Positions 34,262 through 42,802 of a stretch of DNA of 64,000 bases are shown piece by piece (the first letter of the stretch is position 1; every line of letters starts with the position of its first letter). The notes under the pieces were generated by a model that did not search any database, was not told the DNA's origin, and was given only the letters and a program-made list of their open reading frames with translations. Source of the stretch: Ignavibacteriales bacterium (lineage in GTDB: Bacteria; Bacteroidota; Ignavibacteria; Ignavibacteriales; Melioribacteraceae); the NCBI GenBank assembly GCA_016177735.1, contig JACOUS010000032.1, positions 1 to 64,000 of the forward strand, written 5' to 3'. The translations under genes were made by a program, and so were the position numbers.

Positions 34262-36172
34262 CTAAATATGATTTAAGATTTTTTCGCTTACAATTTTTCC
34301 TTCTACATTTATTCTTACTTTGTTCATTACCAAGCCCATCAAAACTTTGGCGGTATTTTCTTCGTCAAACAATTTTATCGATTTCATTTCTTCTTTTACT
34401 GCCGAAATTGTTTCGTCGATTTCTTTTGTTGTAACCGGTTTGGGTAAAAGTTCGGAATAGAATTTCCCTTTTACTATTGATTTCCGTACTGCAACTAAAA
34501 TTCCGTGCCGTGAAAGTAATCCGTCTTTGTACGCTTTGAAAATTTCTCTCATCATTTCTTCGTTAATAAGAGCTACATCAACACCGTTTCTCTTCAGTCT
34601 TTTTGGGTATTGAATCAATGCAACTGCCGCAAGCGTCGGATTGATTTTCCATTCATTCACAACGTACTTAAAAAGTTTTGCGAATTTCGAAATAGAGAGT
34701 TCACGAATCGTATCTTGTGGAATGGCAAGCTGATTGTACCAATCTTCACGTTCCCAAAATTTTTCCGGCAGATTAACTTGTAATTTTTCCAATCGTTCGC
34801 TCGTAATTCTTGTCGGCGGCAAATCGGTATCGGGATACATTCTATCGGGTCCGGGCAGAATTCTTTCGAAGCCGTTTGTACCGTCGCGCAAAGCTTGCCG
34901 TGTTTCGGACGGAACGCCAATCGCTGCTTCTTTTGCACGAATAATAATTTCTTTCACGGCAGTATCGGTATCGATTTCATTTCCCCAAACTATAACCATC
35001 GAGTCGTCGTCTGTTGCGCCGGCGGCTCTTTTTATATTCAGCCATTCAGCCGATGTTAAATTTTCTCCGCGGCTGTCCGAGTGAATTATATTCGGAATGT
35101 TTGTTAGGCATGCAATTACACGAACACGGTCCGAAATTTCTTTTGAGAAATAAGTGTCAGTTTGTGTCTGCCAGTGAAGCAATCCGGCGAAGCCGCTAAG
35201 TACAACGCACTTAACGGATAAACCTTGTTCGATTGCACTGCGCACCGGCTGGTAGTAAACTTTTTTTACGAGACGTGTAATGTCTTCCCATTTCGCAGAG
35301 AAAGAATCTTTTGTAATTTTTCTTTTATGAAGTTCATCACGCAGACGCAAAAGATTCCATTGGCGCATCGCTTCGTTGTAAGTGAGTAGAGGAATTCTTC
35401 CGATTTTTGGAACACCTTTTATTTCGATTCGCGTTCCTCCGTCCACACTTACGTTTACATCTTCACGTGCAGAACCGATTCCGCGCCGCATTTTATTTGT
35501 ACTGCGGACAAGATTAGCACACATCTCCGCAACTTCGGCAGCTTCGAACGGAGTTTTCATATTCGGTCCGGTTACGGTTTCAATCAGCGGCATACCGAGC
35601 CGGTCGGCAAGATAAATGCGCGAGTGTCCCGAATCGGAAACTTCGCGGCACGAATCTTCTTCGATAGACATCTGCACAATATCGATCTGCCTGTTCTTAA
35701 ACGGAATTTTTCCATTGAGTGCAAAAATTGCCGTGCGCTGAAATCCGGTTGGAATACTGCCGTCCAAATATTGTTTGCGTACGATGTGGAGTTCATCAAC
35801 GATTGAGCAGTCAAACAACATTCCGCATCCAAGTGCAATATCGAGCGCTTCTTCGTTTATTAAAAAAGGCGGAGTGTCGTCCATTTCGTAAGTACAAATC
35901 GTATCGCGGTTGATTCTGTAAGTGATATCTTTTTTCGTTTTGAATTCCATCAATGCAGTACCGTCATATTCACCGAGTTCGGAAAGGGTAGGACGCATGT
36001 GCCGCAAAATTTCGGCATCGTATTTTTCGCTGTACATTCCAGCCGGGCAGCGGCAGAAAAGTTTTTTTGATGTTAATAATTGCTGATGAATTTCGAGTCC
36101 GGATTTGAAGCCGACAGTTTCGTAATCTTTGCCGGTCATTTCTTCAAATGATTTAAAAATGAATTCTTTCAT
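34262..36172 (-). CDS. gatE: Glutamyl-tRNA(Gln) amidotransferase subunit E (archaeal type)
   Basis: A 636-residue GatE: it phosphorylates and amidates Glu on misacylated tRNA(Gln), giving Gln-tRNA(Gln) in the cytoplasm. It begins 'KDYETVGFKSGLEIHQQLLTSKKLFCRCPAGMYSEKYDAEILRHMRPTLSELGEYDGTALMEF' (in part); GLEIHQQL and the Cys pair CRCP belong to the GatB/GatE kinase-amidase core. The insert typical of GatE, absent in GatB, occupies the middle of the protein (from about residue 285, with 'GFAGLLHWQTQTDTYFSKEISDRVRVI' and 'MYPDTDLPP'), and the C-terminal YqeY-like tail ends 'TAKVLMGLVMNKVRINVEGKIVSEKIL'. The family is regarded as archaeal, so presence in this bacterium suggests transfer. First gene of a gatE-gatD operon. 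Confidence 0.95.
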   Translation of the reverse strand: MKEFIFKSFEEMTGKDYETVGFKSGLEIHQQLLTSKKLFCRCPAGMYSEKYDAEILRHMRPTLSELGEYDGTALMEFKTKKDITYRINRDTICTYEMDDTPPFLINEEALDIALGCGMLFDCSIVDELHIVRKQYLDGSIPTGFQRTAIFALNGKIPFKNRQIDIVQMSIEEDSCREVSDSGHSRIYLADRLGMPLIETVTGPNMKTPFEAAEVAEMCANLVRSTNKMRRGIGSAREDVNVSVDGGTRIEIKGVPKIGRIPLLTYNEAMRQWNLLRLRDELHKRKITKDSFSAKWEDITRLVKKVYYQPVRSAIEQGLSVKCVVLSGFAGLLHWQTQTDTYFSKEISDRVRVIACLTNIPNIIHSDSRGENLTSAEWLNIKRAAGATDDDSMVIVWGNEIDTDTAVKEIIIRAKEAAIGVPSETRQALRDGTNGFERILPGPDRMYPDTDLPPTRITSERLEKLQVNLPEKFWEREDWYNQLAIPQDTIRELSISKFAKLFKYVVNEWKINPTLAAVALIQYPKRLKRNGVDVALINEEMMREIFKAYKDGLLSRHGILVAVRKSIVKGKFYSELLPKPVTTKEIDETISAVKEEMKSIKLFDEENTAKVLMGLVMNKVRINVEGKIVSEKILNHI

Positions 36173-36486
36173 GATTTGTCTCTGTGAGATAAATGAGGCA
36201 GTGAAGAGAGCTTGCAGATTTTTGGTGTCATCTACAAATAAAATTTTTTTGTGTATGAAAACTTAGAGAGAGGCTGCTAAAGAAGCAAACTCAAAAAACG
36301 AGTGAAGAATGTAGAGCGAAGAGTGTAGAGTTATATGTTTTGTGCGTTGTTCGTAAATATGATGACGAATCGAACTGCCGTTTTTAACAAATACTTATAT
36401 AATACCTCACCTATCGATTTTCCATTCCATTTGTTCGTTCCGAAAGAATAGATATGTTTCCTTTAGGAACAATTAGCGAGAAGTTA
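36173..36486. other. Intergenic region without recognised features
   Basis: 314 bp between phoH-like and gatE, both on the minus strand. It includes near-repeats GAGTGAAGAATGTAGAG and GCGAAGAGTGTAGAG (about 36300-36330), again of the word-like intergenic kind. It must hold the gatE promoter; no clear TTGACA/TATAAT pair was found. Confidence 0.5.
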
Positions 36487-37827
36487 TTACAATAAATTAC
36501 TTGCCAGCTCAGCCAGCACGGAGCGTTCGCCTTTTTCAAGATTAATATGCGCGTAAAGTTTTTGTCCTTTGAAGTGTTCGATCAAATATGAAAGTCCGTT
36601 TGATTGCGAATCCAAATAAGGATGATCTATTTGGTAAATATCGCCGGCTAAAACAATTTTTGCGCCTTCGCCGGCACGTGTAATGATTGTTTTTATTTCG
36701 TGCGGAGTAAGATTCTGTGCTTCGTCAACAATAAAATAAATTCTCTGCAGACTTCTTCCGCGAATGTAGCTCAGCGGTTCGATCACAAGCTTTTCTTCTT
36801 TAATCATTGTGTTGATGAGCTGATAATTTTTATCCGTCTCAGGAAATTGATCTTGAATAACTTTTAGGTTATCCCACAAAGGCTGCATGTACGGTGCGAG
36901 TTTGCTTTCAACATCGCCGGGCAGATATCCGATATCTTTATTGCTGAGCGGAACAACCGGTCGCGCGATATAAATTTGTCTGTAAGATTTTCTTGTATGA
37001 AGTGCACACGCAAGTGCAAGCAAAGTTTTTCCGGTACCGGCTTTGCCCGTCATTGAAACGAGAGGGATGTCGCAGTTTACCAAAGCATCAACAGCAAAAG
37101 TCTGTTCCGCGTTACGCGGTTTGATTCCGTATACAACTTGTTTATCGATGCGCTTGAATTTTTCCATTTCCTGATCGAGATGGGCGAGTGCAGATCTGCT
37201 CGAATTGCGGAGGATAAAAAACTTATTTGGAACGAGTTCCTCTTTTAATTTTTTTGCCGCCTTTTTTGCCGAGACTTCAAAAGGAGAACTGTATAATTCT
37301 TGAAGAATATTGTCGTCGAAATTTTCTGCAATAGCTTTACCGCTGTAAAGTTCTTCAACATTTGTAACGCGGTCGGTTGTGTAATCTTCAGCCGGAATTC
37401 CGAGCGCCTTTGCTTTCATTCTCAAATTAACATCTTTACTCACAAGAATAATTTTTACTTTGCTTTTTGCTGCCTTCGATGCTTCAAAGGCAGCACTCAA
37501 AACTCTGTGATCAACATTATCTTCGCGGAAGACATCGTGGATTTCTTTTGCCAATCCTTTAGTGATAACAATTCTAACTTTTCCTTTTCCGCGCCCGAGC
37601 GGAACGCCGCCGTTAAAAATTTCATTGCCGGTAATCGAATCGAGTGTGCGTGCAAACTCGCGCGCGTTTAAATTTATTACCTGATTACCGCGTTTGAAAT
37701 GATCGAGCTCTTCAATTACGGAAAGAGGTATAATTATGTTGTTTTCCTCGAAGTGATTTATACAAGTCGGGTCGTGAAGAATTACGTTTGTATCAAGAAC
37801 GAACGTCTTTGGCTGGGATTTTTTCAT
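36487..37827 (-). CDS. PIN-PhoH fusion protein (PhoH2-like)
   Basis: A 446-residue protein with an N-terminal PIN ribonuclease domain: 'FVLDTNVILHD' (Asp12), 'VIEELDHFKRG' (Glu39/40), 'DNVDHRVLSAAF' (Asp103/106) and Asp132 form the acidic metal site. The C-terminal PhoH domain has Walker A GKAGTGKT (261-268), then 'IARPVVPLSNKDIGYLPGDVESKLAPYMQPLWDNL' and Walker B-like 'FIVDEAQNLTPHEIK'. PhoH2 proteins are ATP-dependent RNA helicases/ribonucleases, sometimes encoded with an antitoxin-like gene; none is visible here. Transcribed alone; its upstream region carries the terminator of the preceding gene. Confidence 0.95.
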   Translation of the reverse strand: MKKSQPKTFVLDTNVILHDPTCINHFEENNIIIPLSVIEELDHFKRGNQVINLNAREFARTLDSITGNEIFNGGVPLGRGKGKVRIVITKGLAKEIHDVFREDNVDHRVLSAAFEASKAAKSKVKIILVSKDVNLRMKAKALGIPAEDYTTDRVTNVEELYSGKAIAENFDDNILQELYSSPFEVSAKKAAKKLKEELVPNKFFILRNSSRSALAHLDQEMEKFKRIDKQVVYGIKPRNAEQTFAVDALVNCDIPLVSMTGKAGTGKTLLALACALHTRKSYRQIYIARPVVPLSNKDIGYLPGDVESKLAPYMQPLWDNLKVIQDQFPETDKNYQLINTMIKEEKLVIEPLSYIRGRSLQRIYFIVDEAQNLTPHEIKTIITRAGEGAKIVLAGDIYQIDHPYLDSQSNGLSYLIEHFKGQKLYAHINLEKGERSVLAELASNLL

Positions 37828-37932
37828 AAAGAACTTTCGCGCAATTTCGTTATTGGGATTAAATGAATTTCATTCCGAACTTAATAAAAAAAACAATTAA
37901 GCTGAATAGCTAACACGGCTTGACAAAAAATT

Positions 37933-37961
37933 AAAAAGCGGAGTCTGCCGCTCCGCTTTTT
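37933..37961 (-). terminator. Intrinsic terminator
   Basis: AAAAAGCGGAG, loop TCTGCCG, CTCCGCTTTTT: 11-bp arms and a T-tract on both strands. It lies 23 bp after the stop of the 37985-38368 gene on the minus strand and is a textbook-shaped terminator. Confidence 0.85.
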
Positions 37962-37984
37962 GTACTATAAGAATTTGGCGAAAA

Positions 37985-38368
37985 TTATTTGTTCATTTTT
38001 TTGTGGAACTCTTCAATCTGTTCCGGCGTAAATACGGCAAGTTTGTAAACATGGGCTTGTGGTTTTACTTTTTCGGGAAGTTTATTTAGAACGCCTTCTT
38101 CGCTTGCACCTTCCGTAATAAAATAGCCGGTGTGATTGCCAGACATGCATGCCCATTCAATCTTTGATAAAAGTTTTGCGTCTTTGGCTTTGATTTCATC
38201 GAGTGCCGAGAGACATTCTTCCGGTGTATGTTTGAACTCGATCAAATATTTCGCTTTCATCGGCTTTGCATCAACTTTGGATTTATAAGTGTCTTGAGCA
38301 TAAATCAAACCGGTGCTCAGAAAAGTAATCACGATCAATAAGGATACAATTTTCAGAGCTATTTTCAT
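37985..38368 (-). CDS. Secreted hypothetical protein
   Basis: A 127-residue protein with signal peptide (MKIALKIVSLLIVITFLSTGLIYAQ) and a small alpha/beta domain 'YLIEFKHTPEECLSALDEIKAKDAKLLSKIEWACMSGNHTGYFITEGASEEGVLNKLPEKVKPQAHVYKLAVFTPEQIEEFHKKM' (in part). The pattern resembles small YCII/DUF3303-like domains (a repeated strand-helix-strand with a central Gly-x-Tyr), but I do not assign it. Two cysteines (EECL, WACM) may form a disulfide. A single gene with its own terminator. Confidence 0.7.
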   Translation of the reverse strand: MKIALKIVSLLIVITFLSTGLIYAQDTYKSKVDAKPMKAKYLIEFKHTPEECLSALDEIKAKDAKLLSKIEWACMSGNHTGYFITEGASEEGVLNKLPEKVKPQAHVYKLAVFTPEQIEEFHKKMNK

Positions 38369-38813
38369 TTCTATTCTCCTATTAAAATTTTTTCAAATGA
38401 TTTTAAGCAGATTGAAAAACAGAAAAAGAGTTTGTCCGGCTAACGGCTCCGAACGCGGAAAGAATATTGGAGTAATTGAATTCATCTTTCTTTATAGATA
38501 AAAATGCTGCCCTCCTTTCTTATCTATGCCGCTGGATAATTATAAAATATCCGTTAATCAGACGGTTTTATTAATAAAATCTCTTAAATGAATTAGAACT
38601 ACTTTTGTTTTTCCCGGGATTATTTTTGAGCATTATTAATAACAAAATTAACGGAGTTAGAGTTTCAAAGTGATATAACTTTGATGCCGTAAAAATTTTT
38701 CCTCATTTTGAATCCAATCCTTATTTTACCGGTAAGATTTGAGCGTTTGTTTTTCCACAGATAGAAAAAATTTTATTTTGCGACCAGCACTCCAAACAAA
38801 AGGAGAAACATAA
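38369..38813. other. Intergenic region with a short inverted repeat
   Basis: 445 bp between divergent genes. The only structure that stands out is TCAAAGT (38665-38671) / ACTTTGA (38678-38684) with a 6-nt loop, about 130 bp before the dehydrogenase start, a possible operator for the co-transcribed WYL regulator. AGGAG at ~38801 is the Shine-Dalgarno of the dehydrogenase. No small gene was recognised. Confidence 0.4.
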
Positions 38814-40178
38814 ATGCCGATACAAACAATTAATCCGGCAACGGGGAAAGTAGAAAAGACATTTAAGGAAATTTCGCTTGATGAAATTTATGACACGGCA
38901 GAAAAAGCAGACGCCACATTCAGAACTTGGAAGGAAATTTCATTCGTAGAACGAAGCCGTTTGATGAAAAACGCCGCAAATATCTTACGAGAAAAGAAAA
39001 ACGAATACGGAAAAATTTTGACGCTCGAAATGGGGAAGCCGATAACACAGGCAATTGCGGAAGTTGAAAAGTGCGCGTGGGTCTGCGAGTATTATGCAGA
39101 AAATGCCGAAAGAATTTTAGCAGAAGAAATTGTACAGACAGACGCATCACAAAGTTATGTTCGATTTGATCCGGTTGGAATAGTGCTTGCAGTTATGCCG
39201 TGGAATTTTCCATTTTGGCAAGTGTTCCGTTTTGCTGCGCCGGCATTGATGGCGGGCAATGTGGGTTTGTTAAAACATGCATCGAATGTTCAGATGAGTG
39301 CGCTCGCAATTGAAGAGATATTTCTTAAAGCTGGTTTCCCGAAAAATGTTTTTAAAACATTATTGATCGGATCATCGGCAGTTGAATGTGTTATCAATCA
39401 TCCGAAAGTAAAAGCTGTTACGTTAACCGGAAGCGAACCGGCTGGTAAAAAAATTGCCGAAGCTTGCGGAAAAGTTTTGAAGAAAACCGTGATGGAGCTT
39501 GGCGGCAGCGATCCTTTTATTGTACTTGAAGAGGCAGATATTGAGGCTGCTGCAAAAACTGCAGTGACTGCACGCCTGATAAACAACGGGCAAAGCTGCA
39601 TTGCAGCAAAGCGCTTTATAGTTGTTGAAAAAATTTATGATCAGTTCGAAAAGAAATTTGTTGAGTTGATGAACAAAGTGGTAATCGGCGACCCGATGGA
39701 TCAACAAACCGAACTTGGACCAATTGCGCGCGAAGATCTTTTGCTTGAACTCGATCAGCAGGTAAAACAATCCGTTGCAAAAGGTGCGCAAATTTTATGC
39801 GGAGGAAACAGATTGAACCGCGAAGGTTTTTATTATGCACCGACAATTCTTGCAAATCTTAAAAAAGGAATGCCCGCTTACGATGACGAAATTTTTGGTC
39901 CGGTTGCTTCGCTGATAAAAGTTAAAGAGGAATCGGAAGCAATTACTGTTGCAAACGATTCTTTATTTGGTCTTGGCGCTTCGTTGTGGACGAACGATAT
40001 CGAAAAAGCAAAACAGCTTGCAAGTAAAATTGAGAGCGGCTCGGTTTTCATTAACGGAATGGTAAAGTCAGATCCGCGTCTTCCGTTCGGCGGAATAAAA
40101 AATTCCGGCTACGGACGCGAACTTTCTCATTACGGAATTAAAGAGTTTGTTAATATCAAAACTGTGTGGATAAAATAG
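38814..40178 (+). CDS. NAD(P)-dependent succinate-semialdehyde dehydrogenase family protein
   Basis: A 454-residue aldehyde dehydrogenase. The oxyanion Asn131 lies in '[13 protein letters not shown]', the general base Glu228 in '[18 protein letters not shown]' and the nucleophile Cys262 in '[14 protein letters not shown]'. The short length and '[24 protein letters not shown]' pattern match the SSADH (GabD/Sad-like) branch that oxidises succinate semialdehyde; other aldehydes are possible. A good Shine-Dalgarno (AGGAG) precedes the ATG. The 3' end overlaps the WYL regulator gene by 13 bp, so both are one operon. Confidence 0.9.
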   Translation: MPIQTINPATGKVEKTFKEISLDEIYDTAEKADATFRTWKEISFVERSRLMKNAANILREKKNEYGKILTLEMGKPITQAIAEVEKCAWVCEYYAENAERILAEEIVQTDASQSYVRFDPVGIVLAVMPWNFPFWQVFRFAAPALMAGNVGLLKHASNVQMSALAIEEIFLKAGFPKNVFKTLLIGSSAVECVINHPKVKAVTLTGSEPAGKKIAEACGKVLKKTVMELGGSDPFIVLEEADIEAAAKTAVTARLINNGQSCIAAKRFIVVEKIYDQFEKKFVELMNKVVIGDPMDQQTELGPIAREDLLLELDQQVKQSVAKGAQILCGGNRLNREGFYYAPTILANLKKGMPAYDDEIFGPVASLIKVKEESEAITVANDSLFGLGASLWTNDIEKAKQLASKIESGSVFINGMVKSDPRLPFGGIKNSGYGRELSHYGIKEFVNIKTVWIK

Positions 40179-41122
40179 AATTGAATAGAACAGACCGCTT
40201 GCTTGCAATAGTACTGGAACTGCAGAGCAGAGGAAAACTCCGCGCGGAAGACCTTGCCAAAATTTTTGGCGTCACTAAACGAACAATCTACCGCGATATT
40301 CTTGCGTTGTGCGGCGCCGGCGTTGCAATCGATTCGATCCCCGGCAAAGGTTATTCAATTTTGGATGGATATTTTTTGCCGCCGCTTTCTTTTACGCAAG
40401 ATGAAGCAACAATGCTGATTCTTGGCAGTGATTTTGTTGCGCAGAATTTTGATTCACAATATTGCAACGCGGCATTTTCAGCAAGCAAAAAAATTGAAGC
40501 AGTTCTTTCGAAACAATTGAAGCATGAAGTAGAATATTTGAAAAAAAGCATCCGCTTTGTTTCGATGACGCAAAACAATAATGAAGAATTGATGAATGTC
40601 CTTCGATTAATCCGGCGCGCAATAATTGAAAAGAAAGTGATAAAGTTCCGTTACTACAAACGAACATTGGAAAAATCCGAACCGACCGAACGCGAAGTGA
40701 ATCCTCTCGCGCTTGTTCATCTCGGCGGTAATTGGCTTATTGCCGGCTACTGTCATTTGCGTAAAGAGATTAGATCGTTCCGGTTAAATCGAATGGAATC
40801 ACTTGCCGTTACAGATAAAATTTTTATTCGACCGCCGGATTTTAGAATGGAACAATTGGAAGAAGACGATTCGCCTAAAATTCAGGTTAAGGTTTTTGCA
40901 GATAAAAGTATTATCAGATGGATTAATGAGTTCAAGCCATATCGTTTTGTAAATCAGCAGAAAAATAAGAATGGTTTTGTGCTCACTTTCGAAGTTGATA
41001 ATGAATCACAAATATTTCCGTGGATATTAAGCTGGGGAAGTAAAATAAAAATTTTGTCTCCGCACTCACTCAAACAACTTCACAAACAAGAAGCAGAAAA
41101 GTTGTTAAAAGAATACAAGTAA
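40166..41122 (+). CDS. WYL-domain transcriptional regulator (YafY-like)
   Basis: A 318-residue regulator with N-terminal DeoR-type HTH ('LLAIVLELQSRGKLRAEDLAKIFGVTKRTIYRDILALCGAGVAI') and C-terminal WYL ligand-binding domain ('KKVIKFRYYKRTLEKSEPTEREVNPLALVHLGGNWLIAGYCHLRKEIRSFRLNRM', in part). The GTG at 40166 lies inside the dehydrogenase gene; TTG at 40181 (LNRTDRLLAIV..) is an alternative that matches family starts better. It may control its own operon in response to a nucleotide or other small ligand. Confidence 0.9.
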   Translation: MDKIELNRTDRLLAIVLELQSRGKLRAEDLAKIFGVTKRTIYRDILALCGAGVAIDSIPGKGYSILDGYFLPPLSFTQDEATMLILGSDFVAQNFDSQYCNAAFSASKKIEAVLSKQLKHEVEYLKKSIRFVSMTQNNNEELMNVLRLIRRAIIEKKVIKFRYYKRTLEKSEPTEREVNPLALVHLGGNWLIAGYCHLRKEIRSFRLNRMESLAVTDKIFIRPPDFRMEQLEEDDSPKIQVKVFADKSIIRWINEFKPYRFVNQQKNKNGFVLTFEVDNESQIFPWILSWGSKIKILSPHSLKQLHKQEAEKLLKEYK

Positions 41123-41222
41123 AGCTTTAAAACCGTTCAAATTTTCCTTCGTAAAAAAAATAGTGCAATTCACTGCTGACATAAGGTTGTCACATGTGCC
41201 TTTTATATTTGTTGGTGACATT

Positions 41223-41609
41223 ATGAAAAAACAACAAAGCGTTGAAGAATACCTCGAACAATTTCCGCAGCACATCCGCGAATGTGCGGAAGAATTGCGT
41301 TCGCTCATCGGCGAAGTTATTCCCGAATATGAAGAAAGAGTTTATCCCGGCTGGAAATTGATCGGCTACCGCGCAAAGAAAGGAGACAAAAGTTTCTACT
41401 TCGCCTTTATTTATCCGGCTGAAGATAAAGTTGTGCTCGGATTTGAATACGGAATTTTTTTGAATGACCCGAACAATTTATTAACAGGCAACGGAAACCA
41501 AGTAAGACAAATTACCTTTCATAAAAAAAGTGAAATAAACAAAAAGCAGATTGCGCCTTTAATTTGGGAAGCGGCAATGATTGCAATTGAAGGATTATCT
41601 AAAAAATAA
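41223..41609 (+). CDS. DUF1801 domain protein
   Basis: A 128-residue protein from ATG 41223 (MKKQQSVEEYLEQFPQHIRE..). 'ECAEELRSLIGEVIPEYEERVYPGWKLIGYR' is the typical DUF1801/YdhG-like opening, where W-x-x-x-G-Y precedes the central strands; then 'FYFAFIYPAEDKVVLGFEYGIFL'. Cytoplasmic, function unknown. An ATG at 41163 would add 20 residues without a Shine-Dalgarno. It is followed after 11 nt by the DinB gene. Confidence 0.85.
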   Translation: MKKQQSVEEYLEQFPQHIRECAEELRSLIGEVIPEYEERVYPGWKLIGYRAKKGDKSFYFAFIYPAEDKVVLGFEYGIFLNDPNNLLTGNGNQVRQITFHKKSEINKKQIAPLIWEAAMIAIEGLSKK

Positions 41610-41620
41610 AGAGGAAGAAA

Positions 41621-42151
41621 ATGAAAACACCTTCGGAAAATTTTTCTAAATTTGAATCCCTTGTTCAAATCTGGCAGAATGAAATCAACAAATACACGGA
41701 AGAACAATTTCTTCGTAAGCCGCATGATGATGAATGGTCAATCGGACAAGTTTATATGCATCTTTATCAATCTGCAAAATTTCTTCACATAAAACAGATT
41801 GAGCAATGTGTATCGAGGCAAGGGGCAACGATTAACGGAAAGAAGGCAAAGAAAGGAAAAGTTGTTTTCACATTGGGAATGTTTTTGCCTATACGGGTAA
41901 AAGTTCCGCCTTCGCCGCAGTACACGCCGGCTCAACCGAAAAACAAAGAAGAGGTTTCGGAAAAATTGAATCAGATAATTATCGAGATGAAAAATATTTT
42001 GCAGACCGTTGAACAATCACTTCTCGAAAGCAAAACACCGCATCCGGCTTTCGGTTATTTGAATGCACGCGAGTGGTATCAAATAATTCCAATGCACTTT
42101 CATCATCACTTGCGCCAAAAATCACGACTTGATAAATTTCTTGGAGTATAA
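41621..42151 (+). CDS. DinB-family protein
   Basis: A 176-residue four-helix protein of the DinB superfamily. 'DDEWSIGQVYMHLYQSAKFLHI' provides the first metal His and 'IPMHFHHHLRQKSRLDKFLGV' the C-terminal His pair. These proteins often act as thiol-dependent transferases (bacillithiol or similar); the function here is unknown. It is in a close run with DUF1801 upstream and tag 2 bp downstream, so they probably share one transcript. Confidence 0.88.
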   Translation: MKTPSENFSKFESLVQIWQNEINKYTEEQFLRKPHDDEWSIGQVYMHLYQSAKFLHIKQIEQCVSRQGATINGKKAKKGKVVFTLGMFLPIRVKVPPSPQYTPAQPKNKEEVSEKLNQIIIEMKNILQTVEQSLLESKTPHPAFGYLNAREWYQIIPMHFHHHLRQKSRLDKFLGV

Positions 42152-42153
42152 AA

Positions 42154-42714
42154 ATGAAAACACGATGCCAGTGGACGAGCAGCGATCCGCTCTATCAAAA
42201 ATATCATGATGAAGAATGGGGAACGCCGGTTCATGATGACCGCAAACTTTTTGAGATGCTGATTCTCGAAGGCGCACAAGCCGGTTTAAGCTGGATTACA
42301 ATCCTCCGCAAACGAGAAAACTATCTCAAAGCATTTGATAATTTTGATGCCAAAAAAATTGCAAAGTACGATTCGAAAAAAGTTACACAACTTTTACGGA
42401 ATGAAGAGATTATCAGAAACAAACTGAAAATTAATGCGGCAATTCAAAACGCAAAACTTTTTCTTGAAGTGCAGAAGGAGTTCGGTTCGTTCGATAAATA
42501 TATCTGGCAATTTACCGGCGGAAAACCGATCAAGAATAAATGGAAAACAATAAAAGAGGTTCCGCCAAAGACAATAGAATCCGATGCGATGAGTAAAGAT
42601 TTAAAGAAGCGCGGATTCAAATTTGCCGGCTCAACAATCTGCTATGCCTACATGCAAGCTGTTGGAATGGTGAATGATCACACTGTCGATTGTTTCCGGC
42701 ATAACAGCCGTTGA
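42154..42714 (+). CDS. tag: DNA-3-methyladenine glycosylase I
   Basis: A 186-residue Tag enzyme that removes 3-methyladenine from alkylated DNA. The zinc ligands Cys5, His18, His176 and Cys180 are all present (CQW; YHDEEWG; DHTVDCF), and Glu39 in 'LFEMLILEGAQAGLSW' matches the catalytic Glu38 of E. coli Tag. Length is normal. It ends a group (DUF1801-DinB-tag) that may be linked to alkylation repair; the DinB link is only by neighbourhood. Confidence 0.96.
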   Translation: MKTRCQWTSSDPLYQKYHDEEWGTPVHDDRKLFEMLILEGAQAGLSWITILRKRENYLKAFDNFDAKKIAKYDSKKVTQLLRNEEIIRNKLKINAAIQNAKLFLEVQKEFGSFDKYIWQFTGGKPIKNKWKTIKEVPPKTIESDAMSKDLKKRGFKFAGSTICYAYMQAVGMVNDHTVDCFRHNSR

Positions 42715-42771
42715 ATATTACGTGTATAATTTTTCCTAAATTTTTAGATGTGCTGACTACTAGTAAAAAAA

Positions 42772-42794
42772 AGCGCAGATTTAAAATCTGCGCT
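42772..42794. terminator. Hairpin terminator, second copy of the AGCGCAGATT repeat
   Basis: AGCGCAGATT, TAA, AATCTGCGCT, preceded by an A-run and followed by T-rich sequence: works in both directions for tag (stop 42714) and the ammonium transporter (minus, stop 42803). Almost identical to 19399-19423. Confidence 0.8.
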
Positions 42795-42802
42795 CCATTT
42801 TT

